The position numbers and the translations under genes are program-made. Shown here piece by piece: positions 52,225 through 61,698 of a stretch of 64,000 bases of DNA. Below the pieces are notes generated by a model. It had not been told where the DNA came from. It saw only the letters and a program-made list of their open reading frames with translations, and searched no databases. Position 1 is the stretch's first letter. Every line of letters starts with the position of its first letter. The stretch is from UBA993 sp964389365 (GTDB lineage Bacteria > Bacillota > Dethiobacteria > DTU022), in the NCBI GenBank assembly GCA_964389365.1, contig CAYMDO010000009.1, positions 5,040-69,039 of the forward strand, in the 5' to 3' direction.

Positions 52225-53727
52225 CTAGACCGGGTAGCCTGAATAGTCGTCATCTCCGGAGAGCAGCCGCTCGTCAATGTCATATAGGTTCTCCGGTTGC
52301 AGTTCCCCGGAATGAGCGCCCATTGGCCTGGCGATATTTACCGCCCTGCCGTCCCTGCAGCTGCTGGTCAGCTCGAGCGGGGGCAGTTCCCCGCTCCGCC
52401 TTTTAAAGAATTCGAGGGCCACATTGGGGAAGATAACATAAGAAAGAAGATCTTCTTCCTGTTCCAGGTATGGTTGAATTTCACGGCGGGCTTCCTCGAG
52501 CTGGGGTGGCAGCTGATCAGCCGGCCTGCCCCTGATCGGCTCTTCACCTTTCAGCACCTTTGCCAGCAGGTCAGCATTAATCGCTCCTGGAGGCCGGCCA
52601 TACAGGCCGCGCAGGTAATTTTTTATTTCAGTCGATACCATCTTGTAACGTTCTCCGGTTAAAACGTTAACTACCGCCTGGGTGCCGACTATCTGGCTGC
52701 TGGGGGTAACGAGCGGTGGGCAGCCAAGATCTTCCCGGACCCGGGGCACCTCTTCTAGAACATCCTGCAACAGGTGAGTCGCCTTCTGTTCGGCAAGCTG
52801 TGAGGCAAGGTTGGAGATCATTCCTCCGGGTATCTGGTAACTGAGAACATTGGTATCAACCCCCAACACTTCCCGGGGGATATCATAGCTGCAGCTGATC
52901 TCTTTAAAATGCTCACTGATTTTTGACAGCAGCTGCAGATCGAGGCCGGTATCAAAAGCTGTGCCTTTCAATGCTGCAACAAGGCTGTCCGTAGCCGGTT
53001 GGCTAGCACCCATCGCCAGGGCGGCATTGGCCGTATCGACTACATCAACTCCGGCTTCGACAGCTTTCAGGTAAGCCATCGATGCCATGCCGCTGGTGTA
53101 GTGACAGTGAAGCTGTACCGGAAGACCCACATCGTCCTTCAGGCGACTGACAAGATCAAATGCATCATAGGGGGCAATCAGGCCGGCCATGTCCTTAATA
53201 CAAACCGAATCGGCACCCAGCGCTTTCAGTTCATGCCCCACTTTCACGAAGTAGTCATTGCTGTGGAAGGGACTGATCGTATAACTGATCGTCCCCTGAG
53301 CATGGGCCCCTTCCCGCTTGGTAAAATGGATGGCCTGCTCCAGATTGCGCAGGTCATTTAAAGCATCAAAGATACGGATAATGTCGATACCGTTGGCAAC
53401 TGCCTTTTTTACAAACTCTTCCAGCACATCGTCCGGGTAGTGGCGGTAACCTACAATGTTCTGCCCGCGCAGCAGCATCTGCAGTTTGGTTTTTCTAAAC
53501 CCTTTACGCAACTGCCGCAGCCGCTCCCAGGGATCTTCATCGAGGAAGCGCATACATGCATCAAAAGTCGCCCCGCCCCATACTTCAAGGGAATGGTAAC
53601 CGACCTGATCCATTAGCTCGACCACCGGAAGCATTTCGATCAGCCTCATCCTGGTTGCCAGCAGCGACTGGTGGGCATCACGCAAAGAAGTATCGGTAAT
53701 CCCAACTTTTCTCTTCTTCGGCATCAT
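52225..53727 (-). CDS. Pyruvate/oxaloacetate carboxyltransferase subunit (PycB/OadA-like, no biotin domain)
   Basis: A 500-residue carboxyltransferase with the HMGL-like TIM barrel (ITDTSLRDAHQSLLATR near residue 8, metal ligands in LHCHYTSGMA near 200, IKDMAGL near 170) and the PYC/OADA conserved domain to about 450. The biotinyl-lysine domain that ends OadA or PycB (AMKM motif) is missing, so a separate biotin carrier is needed. It may carboxylate pyruvate, decarboxylate oxaloacetate or form part of a transcarboxylase. ATG 53727 has AAAGGAGA upstream. It follows gyrA by 16 bases and precedes the T-box promoter. Confidence 0.87.
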   Translation of the reverse strand: MMPKKRKVGITDTSLRDAHQSLLATRMRLIEMLPVVELMDQVGYHSLEVWGGATFDACMRFLDEDPWERLRQLRKGFRKTKLQMLLRGQNIVGYRHYPDDVLEEFVKKAVANGIDIIRIFDALNDLRNLEQAIHFTKREGAHAQGTISYTISPFHSNDYFVKVGHELKALGADSVCIKDMAGLIAPYDAFDLVSRLKDDVGLPVQLHCHYTSGMASMAYLKAVEAGVDVVDTANAALAMGASQPATDSLVAALKGTAFDTGLDLQLLSKISEHFKEISCSYDIPREVLGVDTNVLSYQIPGGMISNLASQLAEQKATHLLQDVLEEVPRVREDLGCPPLVTPSSQIVGTQAVVNVLTGERYKMVSTEIKNYLRGLYGRPPGAINADLLAKVLKGEEPIRGRPADQLPPQLEEARREIQPYLEQEEDLLSYVIFPNVALEFFKRRSGELPPLELTSSCRDGRAVNIARPMGAHSGELQPENLYDIDERLLSGDDDYSGYPV

Positions 53728-53743
53728 CCGAACTTCTCCTTTC

Positions 53744-56173
53744 TTAACCCTGCTCAGCGTCAAGGCCTACCAAGTTTACAACCCGGTCATTTTCATCCAA
53801 CCTGATCAGGGTTACGCCGCGGGCATAGCGTCCCATCAGTGAAACCTGCTCAATGGGCTGCCGGTTAACAACACCGTTCGCAGTTACAATTATAAATTCT
53901 TCAAAAGATCTTTTCAGCACGATAAAGATCGAGAGCGGCCCGCTCTGCGGGGTTGTTTTTATGCCGATCATTCCTTTGCCGCCGCGGCGGTGCAGGGCAA
54001 ATTCACCGGCTGCCACCCTTTTGCCAAACCCGTTTTCTGAAGCCAGCAGCAGCTGGTGTTCCGCTGTTACGAGATCCGCGCCAACCACCCGGTCTTGAGC
54101 GCCAAGGGAGACCGCTTTAACGCCCCTGGCCGTCCTGCCCATCGACCTCACTTGCCCTTCCGGAAAACGGACGAATAGTCCGGCGGTTGTCCCGACAATA
54201 ACTTCCTTTTTACCGTCGGTGAGCTTTACGGCAATCAGATCGTCATCCTCCAGCAGGGTTAAGGCATTCAGCCCTGTTTTGCGTGTATTTTTATAGTCCG
54301 ATAGGGGGGTCTTCTTAATCAGGCCCCGTGCCGTTACCATCAGCAGGAACCGGTCTTCAATAAATTCGGAAATCGAGAGCGTTGCCGTAATATACTCTTT
54401 TTCATCAAGCGACAACAAGTTCACCAAAGCCGTCCCACGCGACTGCCGGCCCGATTCAGGCACTTCATATGTCTGAAGCAGGTAAACTTTACCACGGTTG
54501 CTGAAACAAAGCAGCTTATCATGGGTGGAGGCTACCAGGCACTGTGCGACGACATCATTTTCGCGTGTTTGAATGCCCTTTACGCCCCGTCCTCCACGGT
54601 GCTGGCTGTGGTAAGTGGTTAGCGGCAAACGTTTAATATAACCGCGGTCGGTAAGGGTGATCACCACATCTTCCTGCAAGATCAGATCGGTCAGCGCCGT
54701 TTCACCCTCGTCGGCAACTATCTGGGTGCGCCGCCGGTCCCCGTGCTTATCCCGGATCTCCGTCAATTCATCGGCAATGATCTGCAGTACCAGGGATTCA
54801 CTTTCAAGCACCTTTTTTAAATAGGCAATTTTCTCCAGCAACTGCCCGCGTTCTTCCACCAATTTTGATATTTCCAGCCGGGTAAGGCGCTGAAGGCGCA
54901 TGTCGAGAATAGCCTGGGCCTGCTTTTCCGAAAGGGCCAGCAGATCCATCAACCCGGTACGGGCAGCCTGGACATCCTGCGAAGCCCGGATCAGGGTTAT
55001 CACCTCTTCCAGCCGATCAAGGGCTGTAAGCAGCCCTTCAACTATATGCATCCGCTCTTCCGCCCGTTTTAAATCAAACTGGGAACGGCGCCGGATAATC
55101 TCTTTCTGGTGCTCAAGGTAATAGGCCAATATCTGCTTTAAATTCAAAACCCGCGGCTGACCGTCTACCAGGGCCAGCATGATAATCCCAAATGTCTGCT
55201 GAAGAGGGGTAAATTTATAAAGCTGGTTGATTATTACCTGTGATTGGAAATCGCGCTTAACTTCCATCACAATCCGCACCCCGGAACGGTCCGACTCATC
55301 GCGCAGATCGGTGATGCCTTCAATTTTCCGTTCCTTTACCAGTTCGGCAATTTTTTCAACCAGGCGCGCCTTGTTTTGCTGATAGGGCATCTCGGTTATA
55401 ACAATTTGTTCCCGGTTTTTATCCCGCTCTTCAACATGAACCAGACCGCGAACCTTGACAATGCCCCGTCCAGTCTGGTAGGCAGCGATGATTCCCTCGT
55501 GGCCGACGATCTGGCCGCCGGTAGGAAAGTCAGGGCCCTGGATATGGCGCATAATGTCACGCACCGAGGCATCCGGGCGAACAATGATGAATTTGATAGC
55601 ATCGATCAGTTCGCCAAGGTTGTGCGGAGGGATATTGGTAGCCATCCCGACAGCAATCCCGGAAGACCCGTTAGCCAGAAGATTCGGGAAACGGGAAGGC
55701 AAAACAACAGGCTCCTCCAGGCTCTCGTCAAAGTTGGGCCTGAAATCAACAGTCTCTTTTTGCAAATCGGTCAGCAGCTCACCGGCAATAGGTGAGAGCC
55801 TTGCCTCAGTGTAACGCATTGCTGCCGCCGAGTCCCCGTCAAGGGAACCGAAGTTTCCGTGCCCGTCAACCAGGGGGTAACGGGTAGAAAAATCCTGGGC
55901 CATCCGCACCAGGGTGTCATAAAGGGCAACATCGCCGTGGGGATGGTATTTGCCAAGCACTTCACCGACAATACGGGCTGCCTTGCGGTGTGGCTTGTCA
56001 TGAGTGGAACCCATTTCGGACATGGCATACAGAATCCGCCGGTGCACCGGTTTAAGGCCATCGCGCACATCAGGCAGGGCCCGGCTGACAATAACACTCA
56101 TGGCGTAATCGAGGAACGAAACTTTCACCTCGTCATAAATATTAACCGGTACTACGCTGTCCCTGTGGGCCAT
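53744..56173 (-). CDS. gyrA: DNA gyrase subunit A
   Basis: An 809-residue type II topoisomerase subunit that cuts and rejoins DNA. The catalytic Tyr is in AMRYTEARLSP near residue 122; the QRDR region GKYHPHGDVALYDTLVR lies near 75-95. The C-terminal beta-pinwheel carries the GyrA box as HSQHRGGRG near 530, which distinguishes it from ParC. AAAGGAGA precedes ATG 56173. A small membrane-protein gene separates it from gyrB. Confidence 0.97.
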   Translation of the reverse strand: MAHRDSVVPVNIYDEVKVSFLDYAMSVIVSRALPDVRDGLKPVHRRILYAMSEMGSTHDKPHRKAARIVGEVLGKYHPHGDVALYDTLVRMAQDFSTRYPLVDGHGNFGSLDGDSAAAMRYTEARLSPIAGELLTDLQKETVDFRPNFDESLEEPVVLPSRFPNLLANGSSGIAVGMATNIPPHNLGELIDAIKFIIVRPDASVRDIMRHIQGPDFPTGGQIVGHEGIIAAYQTGRGIVKVRGLVHVEERDKNREQIVITEMPYQQNKARLVEKIAELVKERKIEGITDLRDESDRSGVRIVMEVKRDFQSQVIINQLYKFTPLQQTFGIIMLALVDGQPRVLNLKQILAYYLEHQKEIIRRRSQFDLKRAEERMHIVEGLLTALDRLEEVITLIRASQDVQAARTGLMDLLALSEKQAQAILDMRLQRLTRLEISKLVEERGQLLEKIAYLKKVLESESLVLQIIADELTEIRDKHGDRRRTQIVADEGETALTDLILQEDVVITLTDRGYIKRLPLTTYHSQHRGGRGVKGIQTRENDVVAQCLVASTHDKLLCFSNRGKVYLLQTYEVPESGRQSRGTALVNLLSLDEKEYITATLSISEFIEDRFLLMVTARGLIKKTPLSDYKNTRKTGLNALTLLEDDDLIAVKLTDGKKEVIVGTTAGLFVRFPEGQVRSMGRTARGVKAVSLGAQDRVVGADLVTAEHQLLLASENGFGKRVAAGEFALHRRGGKGMIGIKTTPQSGPLSIFIVLKRSFEEFIIVTANGVVNRQPIEQVSLMGRYARGVTLIRLDENDRVVNLVGLDAEQG

Positions 56174-56305
56174 CTTTTCTCCTTTACACGGCTCTGAAGT
56201 AAATCATTTTTCTATCATTCAAGTAAGTTTATCATGAAGAAGCAACCGGCGAAACGCCCTGATCGCCTGTAAACAAATGCCGCAGGGCTTACCCGGCTCC
56301 GATTC

Positions 56306-56824
56306 TCAGCTCTTCTTTTTACGGGCTTGTTTTTTTTCTACTTTATGTTTTAAGACCTGTTCGACATCTTTTTTTGAGCCCGGCACCATTTGCCACGACT
56401 CTGAGCGTTTTCGTTTTCCGCGCTGAATGGCGATCGTCAGTACATCCTTTGTCCAGCGGTAGGATTCCACTTCAGCCCAAACCCAAAACCCGCGTGCCGT
56501 TGATATACCCTTCTCGCGAAAAGAAGGGCGTTCGATCTCCCTCGCTATTACCACCAGAAGCAGCGCCACGTAAAAGAAAACGTAGGTATACGGGCCCAGC
56601 AGCATCGGATCATCCGGAAACCGGTTTCTCATCTCAAAACGCACCAACAGGTAGGATGTACCGGCAAGAATCAGGATCAATATAAGGGAATCGGCATGAA
56701 ACCGGCTGAGAAGCACCCGGTTCAGCTTTATCACCACCGGGCCCAGCTTACGATGCCGGTAATACAGATAGCCAAACACAATCATAAAAAGAACAAAATA
56801 TGGAAATATCAGCCTAAGCAGCAT
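56306..56824 (-). CDS. Membrane protein of unknown function between gyrB and gyrA
   Basis: A 172-residue protein with three hydrophobic segments (about residues 3-20, 43-60 and 75-93) and a basic cytoplasmic tail ending KKQARKKKS. Residues about 105-150 (GISTARGFWVWAEVESYRW) resemble small DUF5673-like membrane proteins; this is a weak match by eye. ATG 56824 has GGAGGG 8 bases upstream and lies 16 bases after the gyrB stop, so it is co-transcribed with gyrB. A role in replication is not implied by its sequence. The gap to gyrA is 132 bases. Confidence 0.72.
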   Translation of the reverse strand: MLLRLIFPYFVLFMIVFGYLYYRHRKLGPVVIKLNRVLLSRFHADSLILILILAGTSYLLVRFEMRNRFPDDPMLLGPYTYVFFYVALLLVVIAREIERPSFREKGISTARGFWVWAEVESYRWTKDVLTIAIQRGKRKRSESWQMVPGSKKDVEQVLKHKVEKKQARKKKS

Positions 56825-56840
56825 ATTTGAAACCCTCCAG

Positions 56841-58760
56841 TTAGATATCCAAATTCTGGACCAGGCGGGCATTATCTTCAATAAATTTTCGCCGCGGTTC
56901 CACTTGATCGCCCATCAGGACCCCGAAGATATGGTCGGCCTGAATCGCGTCTACCAGCTCGATGCGCTTGATGATCCTTGTATCAGGGTTCATTGTCGTC
57001 TCCCACAACTGGTCGGGGTTCATCTCTCCCAGACCCTTATACCGCTGGATCTGGACCCCGCCATTGCGCGACCATTCATTAAGCAGCTTGTCCAGCTCTT
57101 CCTCCCGAAAAAGGTAGGCCTCCTGTTTGCCTTTCTTTACTTTATAAAGTGGCGGCTGGGCGATGTAAACAAAACCGCTGTCAATCAACTGGTGCATGAA
57201 GCGATAGAAAAAGGTCAACAACAGAACCCTGATATGTGAGCCGTCGACATCGGCATCAGTCATGATCACTATCTTCTGGTAACGTGCTTTGCCAATCTCA
57301 AACTCGCTTTCAATTCCGGTTCCCAGCGCGGTAATCAGGGTTCGGATCTCTTCGTTGCCGAGAATTTTATCCAACCGTGCCTTCTCGACATTGATGATCT
57401 TGCCCCGCAGTGGTAAAATGGCCTGAAAACGGCGATCCCGCCCCTGCTTGGCCGACCCGCCGGCAGAGTCGCCTTCGACCAGGAACAGCTCGCTCTCCGC
57501 CGGGTCTTTGGATGTGCAGTCGGCCAGCTTGCCCGGCAGGCTGGATACTTCGAGGGCATTTTTGCGCCTGGTCAGCTCACGGGCCTTGCGTGCCGCTTCC
57601 CTTGCCCTTGAGGCCCGGATCGATTTTTCAATAATTCTCCGCGTAATCGCCGGGTTTTGTTCTAGAAACGCTTCAATCCCCTCATAGGCTATACTGTCCA
57701 CCACGCTGCGCATTTCACTGTTGCCAAGCTTGGTTTTTGTCTGGCCTTCAAACTGGGCATCCATCAGCTTCACGCTGAGCACGGCAGTTAAACCTTCCCT
57801 GATATCCTCGCCGGAGAGATTGCCTTCATTGTCCTTCAGGATGCTCAATTTGCGGGCATAATCATTGATCAGGCGGGTCAGGGATACTTTAAAGCCGTAT
57901 TCATGGGTACCACCTTCATGGGTATGAATATTATTGGCATAGGAGTAGATCACTTCGTTGTATCCATTGTGGTACTGCATGGCCAGCTCTACCTCAAAGC
58001 CACCGGCGGATTTATTGATGTAGATCGGCTTTTTGGGTACGGTTTCCTTGCCCTGGTTCAAGTAAGCCACATACTGCATGATGCCGCCATCGTATTTAAA
58101 TTTTTCTTCCCTGCTGCTGCGCTGATCTTTAAAAACTATCTTTGTTCCCTTATTTAAGAAAGCTAACTCGCGCAGGCGCTGAATAATAACTTCATTTTCA
58201 AAATCGACCTTCTCAAAAATCTCTTTATCCGGCAGAAATGTAATTTTTGTGCCGGTTTTATTGACGGCACCGTGCTCCTTGATCGGTGTGGCTTTTTTAC
58301 CCCTGGCATAACGCTGGCTGTATATATTGCCCTCCCTGTAAACCTCGACCTCAAGCCATTCAGACAGCGCATTAACCACCGATACGCCAACACCGTGGAG
58401 ACCGCCTGCCACTTTATAGCTGTTGCTGCCGAATTTGCCGCCGGCATGAAGAGTGGTCAGCACGACCTCGACCGCCGGTTTCTTTTCCAGGGGATGGTTT
58501 TCAACGGGAATCCCGCGGCCATCGTCGATAACCGTTACACTGCCGTCAGTATTGATGGTCACCTTGATCTGCCGGCAGTAACCGGCCAATACTTCATCAA
58601 TGCTGTTGTCCACGACTTCAAAAACCAGGTGATGCAGCCCCCGGCTGGAAGTAGAGCCGATATACATACTGGGCCTGCGCCTTACTGCTTCAAGGCCTTC
58701 CAGCACCTGGATATGTTCTGCGTTGTAGTCAAGATTATTGCTGCCTTGTTTCTCAGGCAT
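56841..58760 (-). CDS. gyrB: DNA gyrase subunit B
   Basis: A 639-residue gyrase ATPase subunit. The GHKL ATPase has EVVDNSIDEVLAGYC near residue 42, DDGRGIPVENH near 75 and GGLHGVGVSVVNALSEWL near 115. The transducer domain follows, then TOPRIM with FLVEGDSAGGSAKQGRDR near 430 and IMTDADVDGSHIR near 505, ending with QRYKGLGEMNPDQLWETTM. The length matches short Gram-positive GyrB. GGGGTG precedes ATG 58760. Confidence 0.97.
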   Translation of the reverse strand: MPEKQGSNNLDYNAEHIQVLEGLEAVRRRPSMYIGSTSSRGLHHLVFEVVDNSIDEVLAGYCRQIKVTINTDGSVTVIDDGRGIPVENHPLEKKPAVEVVLTTLHAGGKFGSNSYKVAGGLHGVGVSVVNALSEWLEVEVYREGNIYSQRYARGKKATPIKEHGAVNKTGTKITFLPDKEIFEKVDFENEVIIQRLRELAFLNKGTKIVFKDQRSSREEKFKYDGGIMQYVAYLNQGKETVPKKPIYINKSAGGFEVELAMQYHNGYNEVIYSYANNIHTHEGGTHEYGFKVSLTRLINDYARKLSILKDNEGNLSGEDIREGLTAVLSVKLMDAQFEGQTKTKLGNSEMRSVVDSIAYEGIEAFLEQNPAITRRIIEKSIRASRAREAARKARELTRRKNALEVSSLPGKLADCTSKDPAESELFLVEGDSAGGSAKQGRDRRFQAILPLRGKIINVEKARLDKILGNEEIRTLITALGTGIESEFEIGKARYQKIVIMTDADVDGSHIRVLLLTFFYRFMHQLIDSGFVYIAQPPLYKVKKGKQEAYLFREEELDKLLNEWSRNGGVQIQRYKGLGEMNPDQLWETTMNPDTRIIKRIELVDAIQADHIFGVLMGDQVEPRRKFIEDNARLVQNLDI

Positions 58761-58796
58761 GATTCACCCCATTGCTTGTTGATAAGAGCTGATCTA

Positions 58797-59075
58797 TTAT
58801 AGCATTTCTGCGGACGTGCAGCCTGCAGGGCACAGTTTGTTATATTTTTCGCTGCGGCCGGCCAGGGTGAGGGGGGAGATCGGGGCTGAGAATATTTCCC
58901 GGTCAGTGACGATTATTGATTGACTTCGCCCTTTGCCAGCCTTAAGCTCACTAACATTTTGCTGCCATATCCTGTCCGTGCCTGCCGGATTACCGCTTAA
59001 AACAAGGTCATGATTAAAAATGCCGATCAATTCCCTCTTAAATATAATCCGGCCATTCCCTGTGTGAATATACAC
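58797..59075 (-). CDS. remB: RemB-like (DUF370) regulator
   Basis: A 92-residue protein of the DUF370/RemA-RemB family, which sits between recF and gyrB in many Firmicutes. The pattern MYIHTGNGRIIFKRELIGIF and SIIVTDREIFSAPISPLTL matches RemB. RemB homologues act in matrix gene control in Bacillus; its job in this anaerobe is unknown. The start is GTG 59075 with GGGAGAG about 10 bases upstream. The gap to gyrB is 36 bases. Confidence 0.82.
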   Translation of the reverse strand: MYIHTGNGRIIFKRELIGIFNHDLVLSGNPAGTDRIWQQNVSELKAGKGRSQSIIVTDREIFSAPISPLTLAGRSEKYNKLCPAGCTSAEML

Positions 59076-59151
59076 CTGCTTTACTCTCCCTTCCTAACCG
59101 CAACCGACACCGCTTTGCCTGAAAAGGGCGGTTCTTCCCCTGCGCAACCCT

Positions 59152-59463
59152 CTAACCATTCTGTTCGATACTGTGATCCGCCGGATTGATTGAAAAAAAT
59201 ATATCCTTTACTACCACCGCTCCCGCTTCCCTGTTAAGCTGAGAGATCAACTGGGGCTTAAGCATCGTCAGGTGATATGCCCAAACAGAATCTTTGACCA
59301 GAACTTTCAGCCTGCCCCTGCTGATTGAATCTGCCTTCGTAACCTCACAGAGAGGCGGACCGACCAGATCCGTCCATTTTTCTACAATCATAAACTGCAG
59401 ATAGCCCTGCCAAAGATTATATTTTCTGAGCATCTGTTCAAGAACCGGGCCCATTCTATTCAA
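59152..59463 (-). CDS. DUF721 (DciA-like) protein
   Basis: A 103-residue DUF721 protein, a family found between recF and gyrB and related to DciA, a helicase loader or operator in many bacteria. The conserved W in YLQFMIVEKWTDLVGP and the basic KVLVKDSVWAYHLTMLKPQLI segment are present. The start may be TTG 59463, overlapping recF, or ATG 59454 right after the recF stop; the sequence does not decide. A role at the origin is plausible by context only. Confidence 0.82.
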   Translation of the reverse strand: MNRMGPVLEQMLRKYNLWQGYLQFMIVEKWTDLVGPPLCEVTKADSISRGRLKVLVKDSVWAYHLTMLKPQLISQLNREAGAVVVKDIFFSINPADHSIEQNG

Positions 59464-60568
59464 TGCCGATCATTCCCCGCTGGATGATAAATTTTTTACA
59501 GGAATCAGCCAGCCCTGACGGCAGCTGTTCCAGGGGAGCAGCTGAGGTTAAAAAGCACTGGCTGTTGATACCGGACAGAAAACCGAGCAGCTGTTCTTTG
59601 CGGTGGCTGTCAAATTCAGAAAAAACATCATCAAGCAAAAGTATCGGCCAGCTGCCGTTTTTATTAAAAAAAATATTTATTTCGGCCATCCTGAGCGCCA
59701 GCGCAGCAGTTCTTTTCTGCCCCTGGGAAGAATATTTCCTGGAATCACTCCCGTTTATACAAATACAAATATCGTCCAAATGGGGGCCGATAATGGTTGC
59801 CTGTTTCCTGAGTTCCGGTTCCCTCGCCTTTAGCAGCGCTTCGCGAAATTGCAGCTCCAGGTCTTGGCTGTTTTCTTCGCAGGCAAACGAACAGCGATAA
59901 TCTAGGAACATCTCTTCCTGCGCGCCAGTCATTTCGGAAAAGAAGGGGGCGGCTTCTTTACCCAATTTTTGAACCAGCTCTTTTCTGAACCTGATCAACG
60001 CCGAACCATGTGCAACCAGAACATCATCCCATGGTTCAATTAACTTTTCAATTTCCCTGCGGCTTCTCTTCTCTTTCAACAGTTTATTACGCTGCATCAG
60101 AACCCGGTGATAGGCGCGCATTTCAAGAAAATAAGCTTGGTTCAGCCTTGAAGATTCCAGGTTAATGTAGCGCCGCCGGATGGCAGGGCCTTCCCTGATC
60201 AACAGCAGATCGTCAGGGCTAAAAACAACAACCGGAAACTGCTGAAGGTGATCGAAGCGGCTTCTTTGATCATTATCCAGGATCACTTTTAACTGCTTTT
60301 CGCTGTAGTTGATCTGTAGTAGATTTTTTAAGCCATCCCTGGCAAATTGCCCCTTTATCAAAAAGCGATCTTCCGGGAAACCTGCCAGTTCATGATCGCG
60401 GTTTGCCCGGAATGATCGTGTGACCGAGAGAAAATAAACCGCCTCAAGCAAGTTTGTTTTTCCATGTCCGTTTTTACCGCTGATAACATTTAAGCGCGGA
60501 TGAAAATTAACCTGCTCATGCCTGTAATTGCGAAAGTTTTTTAAAAGCAGGCTCTCGAGGTAAAACAA
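59456..60568 (-). CDS. recF: DNA replication and repair protein RecF
   Basis: A 370-residue SMC-like ATPase that loads RecA at gaps. Walker A is SGKNGHGKTNLLEAV near residue 30, the signature SSQGQKRTAALAL near 275 and Walker B ILLLDDVFSEFD near 305. TTG 60568, giving FYLESLLLKNFRNYRH as in other RecF, has GGGAG 9 bases upstream and is preferred. An alternative TTG at 60592 would overlap the dnaN stop (TTGA) and add eight residues without a ribosome site. The YaaA S4-domain gene usual between dnaN and recF is missing. Confidence 0.94.
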   Translation of the reverse strand: MFYLESLLLKNFRNYRHEQVNFHPRLNVISGKNGHGKTNLLEAVYFLSVTRSFRANRDHELAGFPEDRFLIKGQFARDGLKNLLQINYSEKQLKVILDNDQRSRFDHLQQFPVVVFSPDDLLLIREGPAIRRRYINLESSRLNQAYFLEMRAYHRVLMQRNKLLKEKRSRREIEKLIEPWDDVLVAHGSALIRFRKELVQKLGKEAAPFFSEMTGAQEEMFLDYRCSFACEENSQDLELQFREALLKAREPELRKQATIIGPHLDDICICINGSDSRKYSSQGQKRTAALALRMAEINIFFNKNGSWPILLLDDVFSEFDSHRKEQLLGFLSGINSQCFLTSAAPLEQLPSGLADSCKKFIIQRGMIGIE

Positions 60569-60588
60569 ACTTTTTCGCTCCCGGCCTT

Positions 60589-61698
60589 TCAATTAAATTT
60601 TTTAATCGGTAAAGCAAGGTATAGATAGTCTTGCCTGCCGGGCAGCCTGAATATAAGAGGTCCGCCTTCGCCGTGAAAATCTATGCTTAACTGGTCCTCA
60701 TCCAGCTGTTTGAGCAGGTCTAGGATGTAGCGTGAGTTTACATAAAGCTCAAGCAGATCCCCTTCCCTCGTCACCGGCAGGATCTCTTCCATCCTGCCCT
60801 CCTGGCCGCTTGCCATAATTTTTAATTCTTCTTCCCCGATTGCCAGCTGAATAGCCTGATTTTTACCTTCGGCCAGTAAATTAGCCCTTGCCACAGTTTC
60901 CTCCAACAATTTGCGGTCTATGTTTATCCTAGTTTTATATTCTTTTGGAATTACACCGCTTACATCCGGGTATTTTTCTTCCAAGAGCCTTGTGGCAATA
61001 TAAACCCCACCAAAAGTGAATGATAAAATACTTTTGCCAAATTTAATCTCTACCGGCAGCTGGCTGTCACTGATAATCCTTATAATTTCCCTCAACGTCC
61101 TTGCCGGTACCAACAACCTAAACATGTGGCCTTCCCATTGTTCGTTAATGTTTTTTTTAACAGCAAGCCGATAAGTATCTGACGCTGTAAACGTAAGCAT
61201 CCCTCCTTCGAGCGATACCAACACCCCATTAAAGGCCGGTCTTGTTTCTTCTGAAGAAGCTGCGAACAAAACCATGCGCAGCATTTTTTTCAGCAAGCCC
61301 TGTTCAACTTTGATTCCTTGCTCTACGTTGTCTTCATGGCCCAGTGAAAGTGGAAAATCATCGGGATCCGATCCAAATAAGTGAAATTGAGCCTGGCCGC
61401 CCAGTATCTCAACCCTCTTATTTTCCCAGTTGACATTGATTGTTACTTCAGGAGTTGGAAAATACCTTACTATATCAACAATTTTAGGTGGCAGCAGTAT
61501 TTTTCCGCTATCCTTTCCGCTGTAATCCATGGTAACACTGATGTACATCTCAAGGTTCGTGGCCGAGATGATCAGGGAACCGGGTTTTACATCAAACAAT
61601 AGATTATTGATCGCAGGCATGGTTGACCTGGTGGGAAGGATTTTCTCGACAATCTCTAAAGTGTTTTTTAATTCAACCGAATCTAATTTTAAATGCAC
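60589..61698 (-). CDS. dnaN: DNA polymerase III sliding clamp (beta subunit)
   Basis: A 369-residue beta clamp with three repeated domains. Typical segments are LPTRSTMPAINNLLFDV near residue 22, ARTLREIIRIISD near 185 and PLIFRLPGRQDYLYLALP at the end, the usual peptide-pocket C-terminus. GTG 61698 has GGGAGG 7 bases upstream. It is followed by recF with no gap. Confidence 0.97.
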   Translation of the reverse strand: MHLKLDSVELKNTLEIVEKILPTRSTMPAINNLLFDVKPGSLIISATNLEMYISVTMDYSGKDSGKILLPPKIVDIVRYFPTPEVTINVNWENKRVEILGGQAQFHLFGSDPDDFPLSLGHEDNVEQGIKVEQGLLKKMLRMVLFAASSEETRPAFNGVLVSLEGGMLTFTASDTYRLAVKKNINEQWEGHMFRLLVPARTLREIIRIISDSQLPVEIKFGKSILSFTFGGVYIATRLLEEKYPDVSGVIPKEYKTRINIDRKLLEETVARANLLAEGKNQAIQLAIGEEELKIMASGQEGRMEEILPVTREGDLLELYVNSRYILDLLKQLDEDQLSIDFHGEGGPLIFRLPGRQDYLYLALPIKKFN

